Notes under the pieces: model-generated
Database searches by the model: none
What the model was told of the DNA's origin: nothing
Seen by the model: only the letters and a program-made list of their open reading frames with translations
Program-made: the position numbers and the translations under genes
NCBI GenBank assembly: GCA_024400955.1
Contig: JAKSLY010000016.1
Span: 1 to 54,857, forward strand
Length of the DNA: 54,857 bases
Direction: 5' to 3'
Origin: Treponema sp.
GTDB taxonomy: Bacteria; Spirochaetota; Spirochaetia; Treponematales; Treponemataceae
In this document: piece after piece, positions 8,256 to 17,268 of the stretch
Position numbering within the stretch: position 1 is the first letter of the stretch
Layout of the letters: the number at the start of each line of letters is the position of its first letter

Positions 8256-9413
8256 ATGAAGAAAATCATCATCGCTGCAGCTGTTGCACTCACAGCACTT
8301 ACTGCTTCTTTTGCAGAAGGATGGACACTCAAGGGCTATGCAAGAGCCGGTGCAGAAGGAAACTTCGATGCAAAGGACCTTGAGACAAGTCTTTACAAGG
8401 ATGGAAAGTACTACGGAAACGGAAAGTCCCGCGTTCAGATGAACTTGGACTACAACCAGCAGTATTACGGATTCAACTTCCGCTATCAGGTTGACGGATT
8501 CGGATTCCAGAACACAAAGGTTAAGGACTCTGTTACTGGACAGGTCAAGGAAGAAAAGGCATCTGAAGTTTGGTTCACCCAGACAAACCTCAAGTACGTA
8601 ATGGCCTATGCAAAATTCATCGATGAGATGGTTATCGTGGAAGTCGGAAAGCTTGGCGACAACTACACTGCATCAGAAGGACGCGAAGCATTCAACATCT
8701 GCAGCTACAGCTCACAGCAGAGCTTTGGCGTACGCACCATCATCAACCCTATCGAAGGACTTTACTTTGCAGTGGGTGCCAGCTCATACCGCGCAGACAG
8801 GTTTGAAGAGGACGATGACAGCGTAAAGGACAATAAGGTAAAGCTTGGAGACCTGGAACTTAACCAGAAGGTTCTTGGATTCAGCACAAAGTACAAGAAC
8901 AAGAATTTCTGTGTTGCAGGCGGATACAATCTTGGTGGTGAAGGATTCGGCTACCTTGGACTTTCTGCAGTTCCAAACCTCAAGTTCTACATTGAAGGAA
9001 GATACATCGACAAGGAAATTTCTGGAAAGACAGACAAGAACGGTGACAAGACATCACACACGGTTCTTTCAGAAAACCTTCTGTACAACTTCACGGAACC
9101 TGCCGGCGTTCCTCTTGAAACAGGTATCATGATGTACCAGACAATCCTCAAGGACAACAGCCAGTTTGAATTCTATCCTTACGTTTCTTACGGATTTACA
9201 AAGTCAGTCTTTGGTGAATTTGAAGTTGGCGTAATCAAGTACATGGAACCTTCAAAGCACAAGGACCGCGAAGGTGACGACCAGAGCGTAGTGTTCAACG
9301 TAACTCCTTCCGTAAAGTTCAAGGCAGGACCTAAGGCTACGGTAAAGGTTTACTACAACTACGACAAACTGGACAAGCACGCTGCCGGTTGTACAGCAAG
9401 AATCAATTTCTAA
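8256..9413 (+). CDS. Porin-like outer-membrane beta-barrel protein
   Basis: 385 residues. Sec signal peptide MKKIIIAAAVALTALTASFA (cleavage after about residue 20). The mature part is rich in alternating polar/aromatic strands separated by charged turns (YNQQYYGFNFRYQVDGFGF, NLLYNFTEPAGVPLETGIMMYQ, FYPYVSYGFTKSVFGEFEVGVI, ATVKVYYNYDKL) and ends in ARINF. A C-terminal phenylalanine is the classical outer-membrane insertion signal. The length fits a 16-strand or smaller barrel. Similar treponemal proteins are annotated only as hypothetical or porin; the solute is unknown. AGGGAG eight bases before ATG. Codon use is that of a highly expressed gene. Expression is probably set by the structured leader just upstream. 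Confidence 0.75.
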   Translation: MKKIIIAAAVALTALTASFAEGWTLKGYARAGAEGNFDAKDLETSLYKDGKYYGNGKSRVQMNLDYNQQYYGFNFRYQVDGFGFQNTKVKDSVTGQVKEEKASEVWFTQTNLKYVMAYAKFIDEMVIVEVGKLGDNYTASEGREAFNICSYSSQQSFGVRTIINPIEGLYFAVGASSYRADRFEEDDDSVKDNKVKLGDLELNQKVLGFSTKYKNKNFCVAGGYNLGGEGFGYLGLSAVPNLKFYIEGRYIDKEISGKTDKNGDKTSHTVLSENLLYNFTEPAGVPLETGIMMYQTILKDNSQFEFYPYVSYGFTKSVFGEFEVGVIKYMEPSKHKDREGDDQSVVFNVTPSVKFKAGPKATVKVYYNYDKLDKHAAGCTARINF

Positions 9414-9420
9414 ACCTGAT

Positions 9421-11151
9421 TCAATTTTTTACGCCATGATCCAAGAGAAAATCATGGTTCTTGTAGCCGGCCTGAAGGTAGTCAATGGGACGCTTACCGT
9501 TCCATTCCTGATTTAGGTCAGCTCCCCTGTCCACAAGTGCCTGGATGCCGGAACACTTTTGGGACCTGTCATTTATCACAACATAAAAAAGCAATGGCAG
9601 TTCTTCCGGATATCCATTCCTGTCATTATATATCATGGTGTCAAAGGTCATGCCCCTATCCCATGCAAGATTAATGCATCCTTTAAGTGCATCCTCGTTA
9701 TAATAAATGGAATGCTTTATGAAGCAATAGGAAACAAAATCATGGTTCCATTTACCGTCACCATTTATTAAATCCATGTATGAGCAAAGCTTTTCTGAAT
9801 ATTCTGTACCATAAGACTTGGAGGAACTGGAAGATCTGGAGAAGCTGGCCTTCTGTAAAAGACCGTCATAGATGGTTTCATAATCGGGCCTTATTCCGGC
9901 ATCAAGCAAAAGCTGCATGGTCTCCCTGGAATTTTCAAGCTTGCCTACAAAACCCAATTCAAGCAGGTCCCTTGAATTTTCATCCACCTTATAGGTTTTA
10001 AGAATTTTCCTTACGGCTTCAACATCACCACAGGCAATGGCTTCGCCAAGGGATTTCCTGTATTTTGGATTGGGATGCAATTCATAACCGCATTGAAGAA
10101 GTTCCAGGAAATTGCTGCTTTGGCTGGGGCGCTTGACAAGCAGCTTGACCGCCAGCTGAAAGGCATTATCCCCTTTTTCATCCTTAAGATATGGATCGGC
10201 ACCAAGCTCAAGGACTTTCCTTATGGTTCCAGACGGATAAACCTTATAGCCGCGGTCGTATTCCTTTGACTGCAACAAGCCCTGCAGGATATGGGTCCTA
10301 TAGGAATTCCCGTAAAGAAAAAACGGCTTGTTGATGTCATCACCATGCTTCAGGAGATATTCAGCAACTTCAAAATCCCCGAGCCTGATTGCATAAAATG
10401 AAAGCGGAGGTGCATCCTTACCTGCATCCGACGGCTTGCATCCCCTTTCAATGCAATATTGTATGATCTCAGGACTTCGCCAGATTACCGCCCTGGCAAG
10501 TGCGGATTTTTCATGGACATCATTTGTCGTTTTTAGGGAAGCCCCATGTCTTTCTAGGAGCTTTATCAATTCAAGGTCCTTTTTACAGATGGCTTCTAGA
10601 ATGGGTTCATAACCTGGGGCCTTTTTTACAAAAGCCGGAGCTCCCCTTTCCAGTGCATGTTCAACTTCCTCCAGTGGGAATTTCTTGCACACCATCAGAT
10701 AAATGACCGACCTTCCGTCTTCGTCTACCCAGGACAGATCTGCACCTGCATCCATAAGCATTCTTGTGGCCTTATAATCCTTTTCCTGAATTGCATACCA
10801 GATGGCAGGATTGGTTTCGCCTTCCCTGGTGCAGTTGGGATTTGCACCGCCTTCAAGAAGAACTTCCGCGAGCTGGCCGCCTTTATAGTAAATGTTCTTA
10901 ATGAGGACTGGAGCACCATTATCCATTGCATCAGGATTTGCACCGGCTGCAATAAGAAACCTTGCGATTATTTCTGCACGCCTAAGCTTTGATTCCTCAT
11001 ATCTTTCATTACAGATTTCAACAAGCTTCCTGTCCTTTTCTTCCTGGGATAAATTAAGGTAGGGATTGCTGCCCCCTGTATTATCCTTGATTTGGGAAAA
11101 AGCCCCTGAAAGGGTAAGCAGAACAAATGCAAAAGTCAGAATCTTCTTCAC
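9421..11151 (-). CDS. Exported ankyrin-repeat protein
   Basis: 576 residues from a GTG start at 11151. This start is chosen because AAGGAG lies 7 bases upstream and a signal peptide follows at once (VKKILTFAFVLLTLSGAFS); the frame is open further upstream, but that part overlaps the preceding gene and has no signal. Ankyrin repeats fill most of the protein: clear units include GANPDAMDNGAPVLIKNIYY, GANPNCTREGETNPAIWYAI, GADLSWVDEDGRSVIYLMV, GADPYLKDEKGDNAFQLAV and GADLNQEWNGKRPIDYL. Ankyrin proteins serve protein-protein contacts; partner unknown. It follows the ankyrin/SH3 lipoprotein gene by 16 bases, so both are one operon. Confidence 0.85.
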   Translation of the reverse strand: MKKILTFAFVLLTLSGAFSQIKDNTGGSNPYLNLSQEEKDRKLVEICNERYEESKLRRAEIIARFLIAAGANPDAMDNGAPVLIKNIYYKGGQLAEVLLEGGANPNCTREGETNPAIWYAIQEKDYKATRMLMDAGADLSWVDEDGRSVIYLMVCKKFPLEEVEHALERGAPAFVKKAPGYEPILEAICKKDLELIKLLERHGASLKTTNDVHEKSALARAVIWRSPEIIQYCIERGCKPSDAGKDAPPLSFYAIRLGDFEVAEYLLKHGDDINKPFFLYGNSYRTHILQGLLQSKEYDRGYKVYPSGTIRKVLELGADPYLKDEKGDNAFQLAVKLLVKRPSQSSNFLELLQCGYELHPNPKYRKSLGEAIACGDVEAVRKILKTYKVDENSRDLLELGFVGKLENSRETMQLLLDAGIRPDYETIYDGLLQKASFSRSSSSSKSYGTEYSEKLCSYMDLINGDGKWNHDFVSYCFIKHSIYYNEDALKGCINLAWDRGMTFDTMIYNDRNGYPEELPLLFYVVINDRSQKCSGIQALVDRGADLNQEWNGKRPIDYLQAGYKNHDFLLDHGVKN

Positions 11152-11167
11152 ACGCGGCTCCTTAAAA

Positions 11168-13594
11168 TCAGCGTCCCATGTCTTCCACATAGTCTGTATT
11201 TTTTTCATCCGTTTTATAGAAAACCATGTCACCTTCAAACCAGGTGTAATATTCCAGATGGCTTCCTTCTTCTATTACACCATCATAATTCAAACGATAA
11301 GATTCTATCTTTTCTGCAACCATGCTGCCGTCTTTGTTTTTGTTAAGTTCCAGATAACATCTTCCAAATGTATCTCTGCCGTCGTTTGACCAATAGTATC
11401 CAGTTGCAGCCAATGACCTTGCTGCCACTTTGTCCGTAATGGAATATACCTGGTAGAAAGTTTCATCTTCGCCCATCTCTCCCATGCAATATGTGTAAAA
11501 GCAGATGACCTTAACGTCAGTCTTTACACCTTCAGCTGGACCAATGGTGGCCGTAAACTTAAACGTATCCCTCACGTACACAATGGGGTAATCGTATTCA
11601 TCCGTGCGGGGATTATACCCAAGGGTGAAGGCAGAGGGTTTGCCATAATAGAGTCCTCCCTCAGGTTCCGTAAAGTTGTATTTTCTTGTTTTTTTTGTAT
11701 CAGTATTATATTCAAACATTTCTGCATATACACCATATCCTTTATTGAAGGAAAGAAGGTATACAGAGGTTTCGTCAGCTTCATCATTAATCGCCGTATG
11801 GGCAAGGTTTAAGCCTGAGGTAAAGCCCAGATGGTTTTCCTTATCGCGTACAATGTAATAAGGATAGTTAACAAATCCGCAGTTCTCATAACTTTCCAAG
11901 TCAGGATTAAATGCATAGAAATCAAGCTCCGTATTTGGATTGATTGAATTCCGCTGGGGAACTGCCTTTATTATTTCAAGAGTATCATAAACCTTTACAG
12001 GATATGTTTTTCCGTCTTTGTCGGTAATTAAAGTGTCTGCACCGGCAATGGCATAGGAATGATGCGGAAATTCCAGCTGGGTAGACCAGTGATGACATTT
12101 TGATTCAATTATTTTTTTACAGTTCCTGTTCTCAAGGGCAACGACAAGGAAGCCTCCAAAGCACCAGCCCTCTGCTTTATCGGTTTTAATCCTATACCAG
12201 AAGTCAGACACATCTCCGATTACTTCCGGAAATTCTGATTTTTCAAGAACCGTGACCTTCGTTCCATATTCAAGAAGTCCTACTTCCTTTCCCTGGGTTG
12301 AAGGATTGTCGCGAACCCTAAGCTTCATTTCATAATTTATGTCGCCCTCATCATCACGTTCAAAAACAAAGGCAATGTTTGACGGCAGGAAAATGTCAGG
12401 AAATTTATCTTTATCCGGTTGATCCGCCTGACCTGACTGATTCAGGCCCGCCTGCAATTCCCGGTCTTCGGTCACATTTTCTTCTTCCGGTATATTTTCT
12501 TCTGCCGCTAAAGCATCTTCCCCTTGAACGGATACATCAAGTTCTGCAAGAAGATTCATTTCTTCCTGAACTGCAAGTTCCGAAAAAAACTCCTCCCTTG
12601 AATTTGCTTCAATATGTAAATTTTTAGAAACAGCCCTGGTCCACAACGTATATGGAACTTCAAAGGTCTTGAAATCAATTGCAATAAAATTTTCCGACAT
12701 CTGTCTTTCCACTAAAAGAGGAAGGAATGTCGGAACAAGTTCATCGGGATTAATCTCAAATATTGAGAAAAGATCCCTGATGACCTTGTTGCTGCTTTCC
12801 CTGCTGTAGTCAACAAAGGTTTTTCCGCTGTCATCCTTTACCAGAGACTTGGCATAATCAATGTTATAAAAAAACCTGCAGGCCTCAAGATTGCCCTTAA
12901 TGACTGCACGGGTCAAGGGAGTTCTTCCATTTTCATCAAGGCTGTTAAGAAAGAAGTAGCTGCTAAACGATACATCCCTCATGAACTGCTCGTTTGCTTT
13001 TTCTGCGGCAAGATGAACGGGAGTTGTAAAACGGTTATCCCTGGGATCTCCATCCCGGTTGTAAAGATGGAAGATCTTCTCAAAGATGCTTCCAATAATG
13101 TGGCTTTTAGAGTCATTCCTATTATAAGTTGACAGAAAATCCGGTGGAAGTTTTTCCATGAAACGGGTATACAGGTTAAGAACCTGCTCATTGGTAAACT
13201 GACAGTCAGGATTGGAGATTACTGACCTGGCATATCCCTTTGCCTCTGCTGCATCTGACAGGGCGATTAAACAGGTTTCATAGGAAAACAGAAGATGGTC
13301 CAAATCACCTTCAATTATGTGCCTCTCATCATTAACAATGGTCTCTGCCCTATAAATTGATGAAGCATCAAAAAGACAGATGATTTTAATGTCCTGACCT
13401 TCAGGAACCGTTATGTAGGAATTGGATTCAACATCAACTGCAGTGATGCCCGAACCATCATAGGTCTTTACGGCAATTGTACATCCAAGAAGCCCCATGG
13501 AAGAATCTTCGGACACTGCGGATTTTTTCCCGCAGCCAGACAAAATAAAACAGGAAACAATTAGAAACAAGGAAGTCAACTTTTTTATATTCAT
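11168..13594 (-). CDS. Lipoprotein with ankyrin repeats and a bacterial SH3 domain
   Basis: 808 residues from the ATG at 13594. The lipoprotein signal MNIKKLTSLFLIVSCFILSGC (lipidated Cys 21) fixes this start; the longer open frame to 14272 runs antisense through the pseudouridine synthase gene and is not credible. About 195-270: two ankyrin-like units (TPVHLAAEKANEQF, GRTPLTRAVIKGNLEACRFF). About 385-415: an acidic Gln/Glu-rich linker. About 425-490: an SH3b domain (LRVRDNPSTQGKEVGLLEYGTKVTVLEKSEF...WYRIKTDKAEGWCFGGFL). The C-terminal 300 residues are unassigned. SH3b domains often bind peptidoglycan, so a periplasmic, wall-associated role is plausible. There is no usable ribosome site; the -10 box lies six bases before the ATG. 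Confidence 0.8.
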   Translation of the reverse strand: MNIKKLTSLFLIVSCFILSGCGKKSAVSEDSSMGLLGCTIAVKTYDGSGITAVDVESNSYITVPEGQDIKIICLFDASSIYRAETIVNDERHIIEGDLDHLLFSYETCLIALSDAAEAKGYARSVISNPDCQFTNEQVLNLYTRFMEKLPPDFLSTYNRNDSKSHIIGSIFEKIFHLYNRDGDPRDNRFTTPVHLAAEKANEQFMRDVSFSSYFFLNSLDENGRTPLTRAVIKGNLEACRFFYNIDYAKSLVKDDSGKTFVDYSRESSNKVIRDLFSIFEINPDELVPTFLPLLVERQMSENFIAIDFKTFEVPYTLWTRAVSKNLHIEANSREEFFSELAVQEEMNLLAELDVSVQGEDALAAEENIPEEENVTEDRELQAGLNQSGQADQPDKDKFPDIFLPSNIAFVFERDDEGDINYEMKLRVRDNPSTQGKEVGLLEYGTKVTVLEKSEFPEVIGDVSDFWYRIKTDKAEGWCFGGFLVVALENRNCKKIIESKCHHWSTQLEFPHHSYAIAGADTLITDKDGKTYPVKVYDTLEIIKAVPQRNSINPNTELDFYAFNPDLESYENCGFVNYPYYIVRDKENHLGFTSGLNLAHTAINDEADETSVYLLSFNKGYGVYAEMFEYNTDTKKTRKYNFTEPEGGLYYGKPSAFTLGYNPRTDEYDYPIVYVRDTFKFTATIGPAEGVKTDVKVICFYTYCMGEMGEDETFYQVYSITDKVAARSLAATGYYWSNDGRDTFGRCYLELNKNKDGSMVAEKIESYRLNYDGVIEEGSHLEYYTWFEGDMVFYKTDEKNTDYVEDMGR

Positions 13595-13600
13595 GCCTTG

Positions 13601-13629
13601 AGTATAAAATGAAACTGCCAAACTTTCTA
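13601..13629 (-). promoter_or_regulatory. Leaderless-type promoter of the ankyrin/SH3 lipoprotein gene
   Basis: Minus strand: TAGAAA (13629-13624), 17 bases, TATACT (13606-13601), then exactly six bases to the ATG at 13594. Transcription would start at or next to the start codon. Confidence 0.5.
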
Positions 13630-13675
13630 GAACTTCTGTCCCCGGCGCCGGGCCTCTGTTCATTTTTAACCAAAC

Positions 13676-13684
13676 TGCTATAAT
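13676..13684 (+). promoter_or_regulatory. Extended -10 promoter of the pseudouridine synthase gene, leaderless type
   Basis: TGCTATAAT, an extended -10 with a perfect TATAAT (13679-13684). The ATG at 13691 follows after six bases, so the mRNA would begin at the start codon. No convincing -35; none is needed with an extended -10. Confidence 0.6.
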
Positions 13685-13690
13685 AGCCCC

Positions 13691-14617
13691 ATGGAAACCA
13701 TTCATCATGTAAAGGCCAGCACGCAATACAAGAGGGAAAACAAGCCCGACTATGGCCGCGAAAAGATTGAGATTCTCTACGAAGACAAAGACATAATCGT
13801 AATAGACAAGCCAAGCGGAATGCTGTCCGTTCCATATCCGGGAAGCAAGGCAAGAACCGCCCTTGACGTCCTTGAAAAGATAATGCGCAAAAAGGGAACA
13901 TGGTCCCAGACCCACAGGCCCTTTACCGTTCACCGCCTGGACCGCGACACATCGGGAGTAATGATGTTTGCCCTGAACGAACCGGTGCAGAAAAAAATCA
14001 TGGCACAGTGGCATACGATGGTTACGGGAAGAATCTATCACGCCGTTGCAGAAAACCCAAGCCGCAAGCACGAGCCATTGCCCGAAAGCGGAATCATCGA
14101 CGATCCACTTGCACAGAATGCATTCCACGTGGGCTACGTAAAGAACCGAACTGATGACAGGGCGCACACCGTTGCAGCACGCACCCACTTTCATGTTGTA
14201 TGCCGCGGAAAAACCCACACCCTCTTTGAACTTGAACTGGACACCGGAAAGAAAAACCAGATCCGCGCACACCTTGCCTCAAGACATTATCCTCTTGCAG
14301 GAGATGAAAACTACAGGGCAAAGTCGGACCCCTTCCACAGGCTTGCACTCCACGCACGCACATTGGAATTTGTCCATCCGGTTACAAAGGAAAAGATGAA
14401 GTTTGAAGTTCCTGAAAGCCCGGAGTGGATGGAATACGTACAGAAGGGCGACCCACATCCTGCAGCCCCAGTCTGGTCAAAGGATTTTGGAATGCCGGCA
14501 GGTCACGGCAAGCGCGGAAACCAGGCTCCATCAAATGCAAGCATACAGACCCACGGGTCAAGGCGCAGCGCACGCAAGATGGACTTTATCCAGCGCGGCA
14601 AGATGATGGGACGATAG
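13691..14617 (+). CDS. RluA-family RNA pseudouridine synthase
   Basis: 308 residues. Converts specific uridines in rRNA or tRNA to pseudouridine. The catalytic motif HRLDRDTSGVMMFAL (Asp of HRLDRDTSG, about residue 80) is intact, as are IVIDKPSGMLSVP (about 36-48), the GRIYHAV strand and the KNQIRAHLASRHYPLAGDENY block. There is no N-terminal S4 domain, so it is the short form of the family (RluC/D-like core only). The C-terminal 50 residues are basic and of low complexity (SRRSARKMDF), possibly for RNA binding. Which uridine is modified cannot be told. Confidence 0.92.
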   Translation: METIHHVKASTQYKRENKPDYGREKIEILYEDKDIIVIDKPSGMLSVPYPGSKARTALDVLEKIMRKKGTWSQTHRPFTVHRLDRDTSGVMMFALNEPVQKKIMAQWHTMVTGRIYHAVAENPSRKHEPLPESGIIDDPLAQNAFHVGYVKNRTDDRAHTVAARTHFHVVCRGKTHTLFELELDTGKKNQIRAHLASRHYPLAGDENYRAKSDPFHRLALHARTLEFVHPVTKEKMKFEVPESPEWMEYVQKGDPHPAAPVWSKDFGMPAGHGKRGNQAPSNASIQTHGSRRSARKMDFIQRGKMMGR

Positions 14618-14625
14618 ATGCGTTA

Positions 14626-14735
14626 GCGCTGTGCAGGGCGCGGCAGCGTTGCAGAGCGTAGCGGCGCAATGAGCGTAGCGGAACCCGGAACATAGCGACC
14701 TGACTTGAGCAGGGTGAAAGGCAGGCAACGCCCCC
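14626..14735. repeat. GC-rich intergenic repeat, divergent copy D
   Basis: Non-coding, GC-rich stretch with short internal repetitions of GAGCGTAGCGG. Its second half (AATGAGCGTAGCGGAACCC... GACC... GGCAACGCCCC) has the same order of words as the intergenic repeats at 16880, 19251 and 33972, though it is the least similar. Confidence 0.4.
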
Positions 14736-14753
14736 ATTAAGAACATGGGCTCA

Positions 14754-14816
14754 CAAAAAAAACCCCGGAGCACAATCAGCATAACTGAAAGGCCCCGGGG
14801 CTTAATTATTTTTTAA
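14754..14816. terminator. Bidirectional terminator
   Basis: CCCCGG (14763-14768) and CCGGGG (14795-14800) form the stem base; A8 precedes it and TTAATTATTTTTT follows it, so it can work for both convergent genes. Confidence 0.75.
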
Positions 14817-14852
14817 CGGTCTGCCAGAAGCAAATGCCCCCGGCAAGACGGT

Positions 14853-15461
14853 CTATTTCATTTCCTTGATACGCGACTGAACGTACTGGTAAAGGATTTC
14901 TACCGAAGCATCAACGCCAATCTTGGAAACATCAAGGCACATGTCGTAAGTTCCGCGCTCACCCCACTTGCCATTCTTTGCAAAGAAGTCATGGTAAGCT
15001 GCGCGCTTCTTGTCGTGCATTGCAATCTTCTTGATGGCACCGTTACGGTCAAGTCCTTCGTGGCGTTCCATAACGCGGTTGATGCGGAATTCCATGTCTG
15101 CAGAAAGGAAAACGTTGATGAAGTTCTCCTTGCCGTGAAACAGTTCGTCTGCACAGCGGCCAACGATTACAAAAGAGTCACCGTCAGCTTCCTTTGACTT
15201 GAGAAGGGCAAACTGCATCTCTGCAATGTTTTCCTCAGGGGAATTGCTGTAACCGCGGACAGTCCTTGAAAGGAACCTGAGCCTTGGCTTTTCATCGTAT
15301 TTCTTAAGGTTGTTCGTATCAACCTTTACAACACCGGCAACTTCATCAAGAAGGTTTCTGTCAAGAACTTCAATGTCCAGTTTTTCTGCAAGTTTCTTTG
15401 CTACAATATGACCCGCACTTCCGTACTGACGGCCAATAGAAATGATGATCTGTTTTTCCAT
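14853..15461 (-). CDS. Cytidylate kinase-like family protein
   Basis: 202 residues. The N-terminus IIISIGRQYGSAGHIVAKKLAEKL (3-26) replaces the usual GxxGxGKS P-loop by GRQYGSAG, as in the Cytidylate_kin2 group. VIVGRCADELF (about 97-107), the RINRVMERHEGL lid segment and HDKKRAAYHDFF agree with that family. True CMP kinase (Cmk) is usually 215-230 residues with a canonical P-loop, so this is probably not the housekeeping enzyme; the natural substrate of this group is not established. GGGGAGAGG before the ATG. It follows the transporter gene by 19 bases on the same strand. Confidence 0.85.
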   Translation of the reverse strand: MEKQIIISIGRQYGSAGHIVAKKLAEKLDIEVLDRNLLDEVAGVVKVDTNNLKKYDEKPRLRFLSRTVRGYSNSPEENIAEMQFALLKSKEADGDSFVIVGRCADELFHGKENFINVFLSADMEFRINRVMERHEGLDRNGAIKKIAMHDKKRAAYHDFFAKNGKWGERGTYDMCLDVSKIGVDASVEILYQYVQSRIKEMK

Positions 15462-15480
15462 AAAGTCCTCTCCCCTTTTC

Positions 15481-16827
15481 CTACAGGTACCTTACAAAGA
15501 TAACCAGTGTGGAAATAATCATGACGATTACAGTTGCAGGAACAGCGGTCTTGCAGTATGCACCCCAGCTAACAGGATGTCCTGCCTTTGCGGCAACGGA
15601 TGTTCCAACAACGTTTGCACTGGCACCGATTGGAGTTGCACTGCCACCAATGTCCGTTCCCATGGAAAGAGCCCACGTCATTGTGGTAAGGGCAACACCC
15701 TGCGATGCGGCAAGGCTCTGGATAACAGGAATCATTGTAGCGGCAAACGGAATGTTGTCCACGAATGCACTGGCAATGGCGCTTACCCAGATGATGATTG
15801 CTATCATCAAGTATACATTGCCTCCGGAAATTTTTCCAATGAAACCTGCAACAATTTCAAGAATTCCAGTCTGTTCAAGTCCGCCTACAACCATGAAAAG
15901 TCCTACAAAGAAAAGGACCGTCTTATAGTCAACCTTCTTCATGATTTCTGGAATGTACTTAGGTGCAGTTACAAGGGTGATGATGGAAATGCCAAGACCG
16001 ATGGTTGCAACGCTAAGATGGGTCTGGGCGTGGGTTACGAGGAGAATGACTGCAAGGCCAAAGATTCCGCAGCTGATTCCGAATCCCTTCCTGTCAAGAA
16101 TTGCACTTTCCGGCGTAGGGAAAGATGTCGTGTCTACGGCTTCGTTGTTCTTGAATTCCTTTCTATAAACAAGGAAGAAATAGATGACTGTAAACACAAG
16201 AGAAATTGCAGCAATCAAGCCCGTGTTCATTACAAAGTCAGCAAAAGAATAGCCGAATGAAGTACCGATGATGATGTTTGGCGGGTCACCGCACATTGTT
16301 GCACTACCGCCCAGGTTTGCACAGAAAACTTCCGACAGGATCATTGGAACAGGATTGAACTTAAGGAGCTGGCTCAATTCAACAGTAACTGCTGCAAGGA
16401 ACAGGATGACTGTAATGGAGTCAATGAACATTGCAAGAATTGATGACATGAGCATGAAGGATACGAAGATTGGAATGACCTTGTACTTAACCGATTTTGC
16501 AAGAAGCATGCACAGCCACCTGAAGAAACCGACGCGAGCCATTCCTTCTACCATGATCATCATGCCGGCAATAAAAATGATTGTTGCCCAGTTGATTCCG
16601 CTTGAAGATTCTTCAGCTTCCTTTGCATACCAGAAGCCGACTGTGAAAATGTTCCTTACGTTGAGAGTTTCCATGACGGCCTCCCAGGAATGCATTCCCA
16701 GCCCAAATACCAAAAGCAGTGTAAGAGCACCGCAGACCAAAGTAATCCACTGACGTTCGAAAATCTCAAGGATGATCATCACGAACATTACAATGAATAT
16801 TGAAACAGCTAAAATTTGTGCTAACAT
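15481..16827 (-). CDS. ArsB/NhaD-type ion transporter
   Basis: 448 residues from ATG 16827; the frame is open upstream, but the preceding 33 codons are hydrophilic and run into an intergenic repeat. About 11-12 transmembrane helices. Two internally repeated re-entrant loop signatures characterise the ion-transporter superfamily: LGGSATMCGDPPNIIIGTSFG (about 160-180) and GGSATPIGASANVVGTS (about 400-416). Relatives export arsenite, exchange Na+/H+ or import dicarboxylates; the ArsB/NhaD branch fits best by these motifs. No arsenic-resistance gene (arsR, arsC) is nearby, so Na+/H+ exchange is at least as likely. It is followed by the kinase-like gene. Confidence 0.82.
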   Translation of the reverse strand: MLAQILAVSIFIVMFVMIILEIFERQWITLVCGALTLLLVFGLGMHSWEAVMETLNVRNIFTVGFWYAKEAEESSSGINWATIIFIAGMMIMVEGMARVGFFRWLCMLLAKSVKYKVIPIFVSFMLMSSILAMFIDSITVILFLAAVTVELSQLLKFNPVPMILSEVFCANLGGSATMCGDPPNIIIGTSFGYSFADFVMNTGLIAAISLVFTVIYFFLVYRKEFKNNEAVDTTSFPTPESAILDRKGFGISCGIFGLAVILLVTHAQTHLSVATIGLGISIITLVTAPKYIPEIMKKVDYKTVLFFVGLFMVVGGLEQTGILEIVAGFIGKISGGNVYLMIAIIIWVSAIASAFVDNIPFAATMIPVIQSLAASQGVALTTMTWALSMGTDIGGSATPIGASANVVGTSVAAKAGHPVSWGAYCKTAVPATVIVMIISTLVIFVRYL

Positions 16828-16879
16828 GGTACATATCTTACCGTTTTGTAGAAAATATCGCAATGAGTAGTAAAATTTG

Positions 16880-16967
16880 GGGCTGTCCGGCCAGGGCCGG
16901 CCGGGCTTTGCGTACTTCGCCGCCAACGCGGCTCATCCCTCCGTTACACTCCGGGAGTTCCGTACTC
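16880..16967 (-). repeat. Intergenic repeat family, copy C
   Basis: Read on the minus strand: GTACGGAACTCCC...GGAGGGATGAGC...GCGGCGAAGTACGCAAAGCCCGGCC, then a GGCC-rich hairpin and CAGCCCC. Same order of words as copies A and B. An open frame of 97 codons across it (16838-17131) has no ribosome site and no protein-like features, so I treat the whole as non-coding. Confidence 0.5.
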
Positions 16968-17030
16968 CAATCCCTCAGCCAAAAAATACACGCTGTTCTT
17001 CTGTTAAAAGGCTTACACGTCAGCATTAAA

Positions 17031-17048
17031 CCTCCGCGGATGCGGAGG
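17031..17048. other. GC-rich hairpin/cruciform downstream of the variable region
   Basis: Perfect 7-bp inverted repeat CCTCCGC/GCGGAGG with a 4-base loop, 64 bases past the stop codon of the variable lipoprotein. Hairpins with 7-10 bp GC stems and 4-base loops lie just downstream of variable regions in diversity-generating retroelements and help target them. The loop (GGAT, or ATCC on the gene strand) does not fit the reported GRNA loop. It could also be a weak terminator, but no T-run follows. Confidence 0.45.
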
Positions 17049-17112
17049 TGGGGCAGTAATTTAGTGCAGATAGGGAGGCTCGAAGCTGCCATGCTGCCCA
17101 CCCTGGCAAATG

Positions 17113-17268
17113 CTAGTTGGCGGTGCGACAAACACGGAAGCCCAGGATATAGCCCTGGACGAACGGGTTACTGCCACTACGGTAAAACACGGCACAACGG
17201 CCCGAGGCGTCGCGATAACTACCACCACGGCCGACGCGGCGGGAGCCCAACGCGTCACCACGAGGGTC
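17113..17268 (-). other. Candidate DGR variable region
   Basis: Between the conserved RGGS and LGFR motifs lie 24 codons (about 17217-17146), 20 of which end in C or T. Such NNY codons are what adenine-specific mutation of AAC/AAT codons in a template produces. The stretch is far more GC-rich (CGT, GGC, CGC, GTC) than the 5' part of the gene, which uses GCA, GGA and GAA. The change is abrupt near 17268, as expected where template-copied sequence begins. Finding the template repeat would settle this. Confidence 0.6.

Noticed and set aside
13595..14272. N-terminal extension of the ankyrin/SH3 lipoprotein by 226 codons
   Set aside because: It is antisense to the pseudouridine synthase gene, has no homology-like features, and the lipoprotein signal at 13594 gives a clear start.
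16838..17131. 97-codon minus-strand frame upstream of the transporter
   Set aside because: It runs through an intergenic repeat copy and a hairpin, has no ribosome site and looks like translated repeat sequence.
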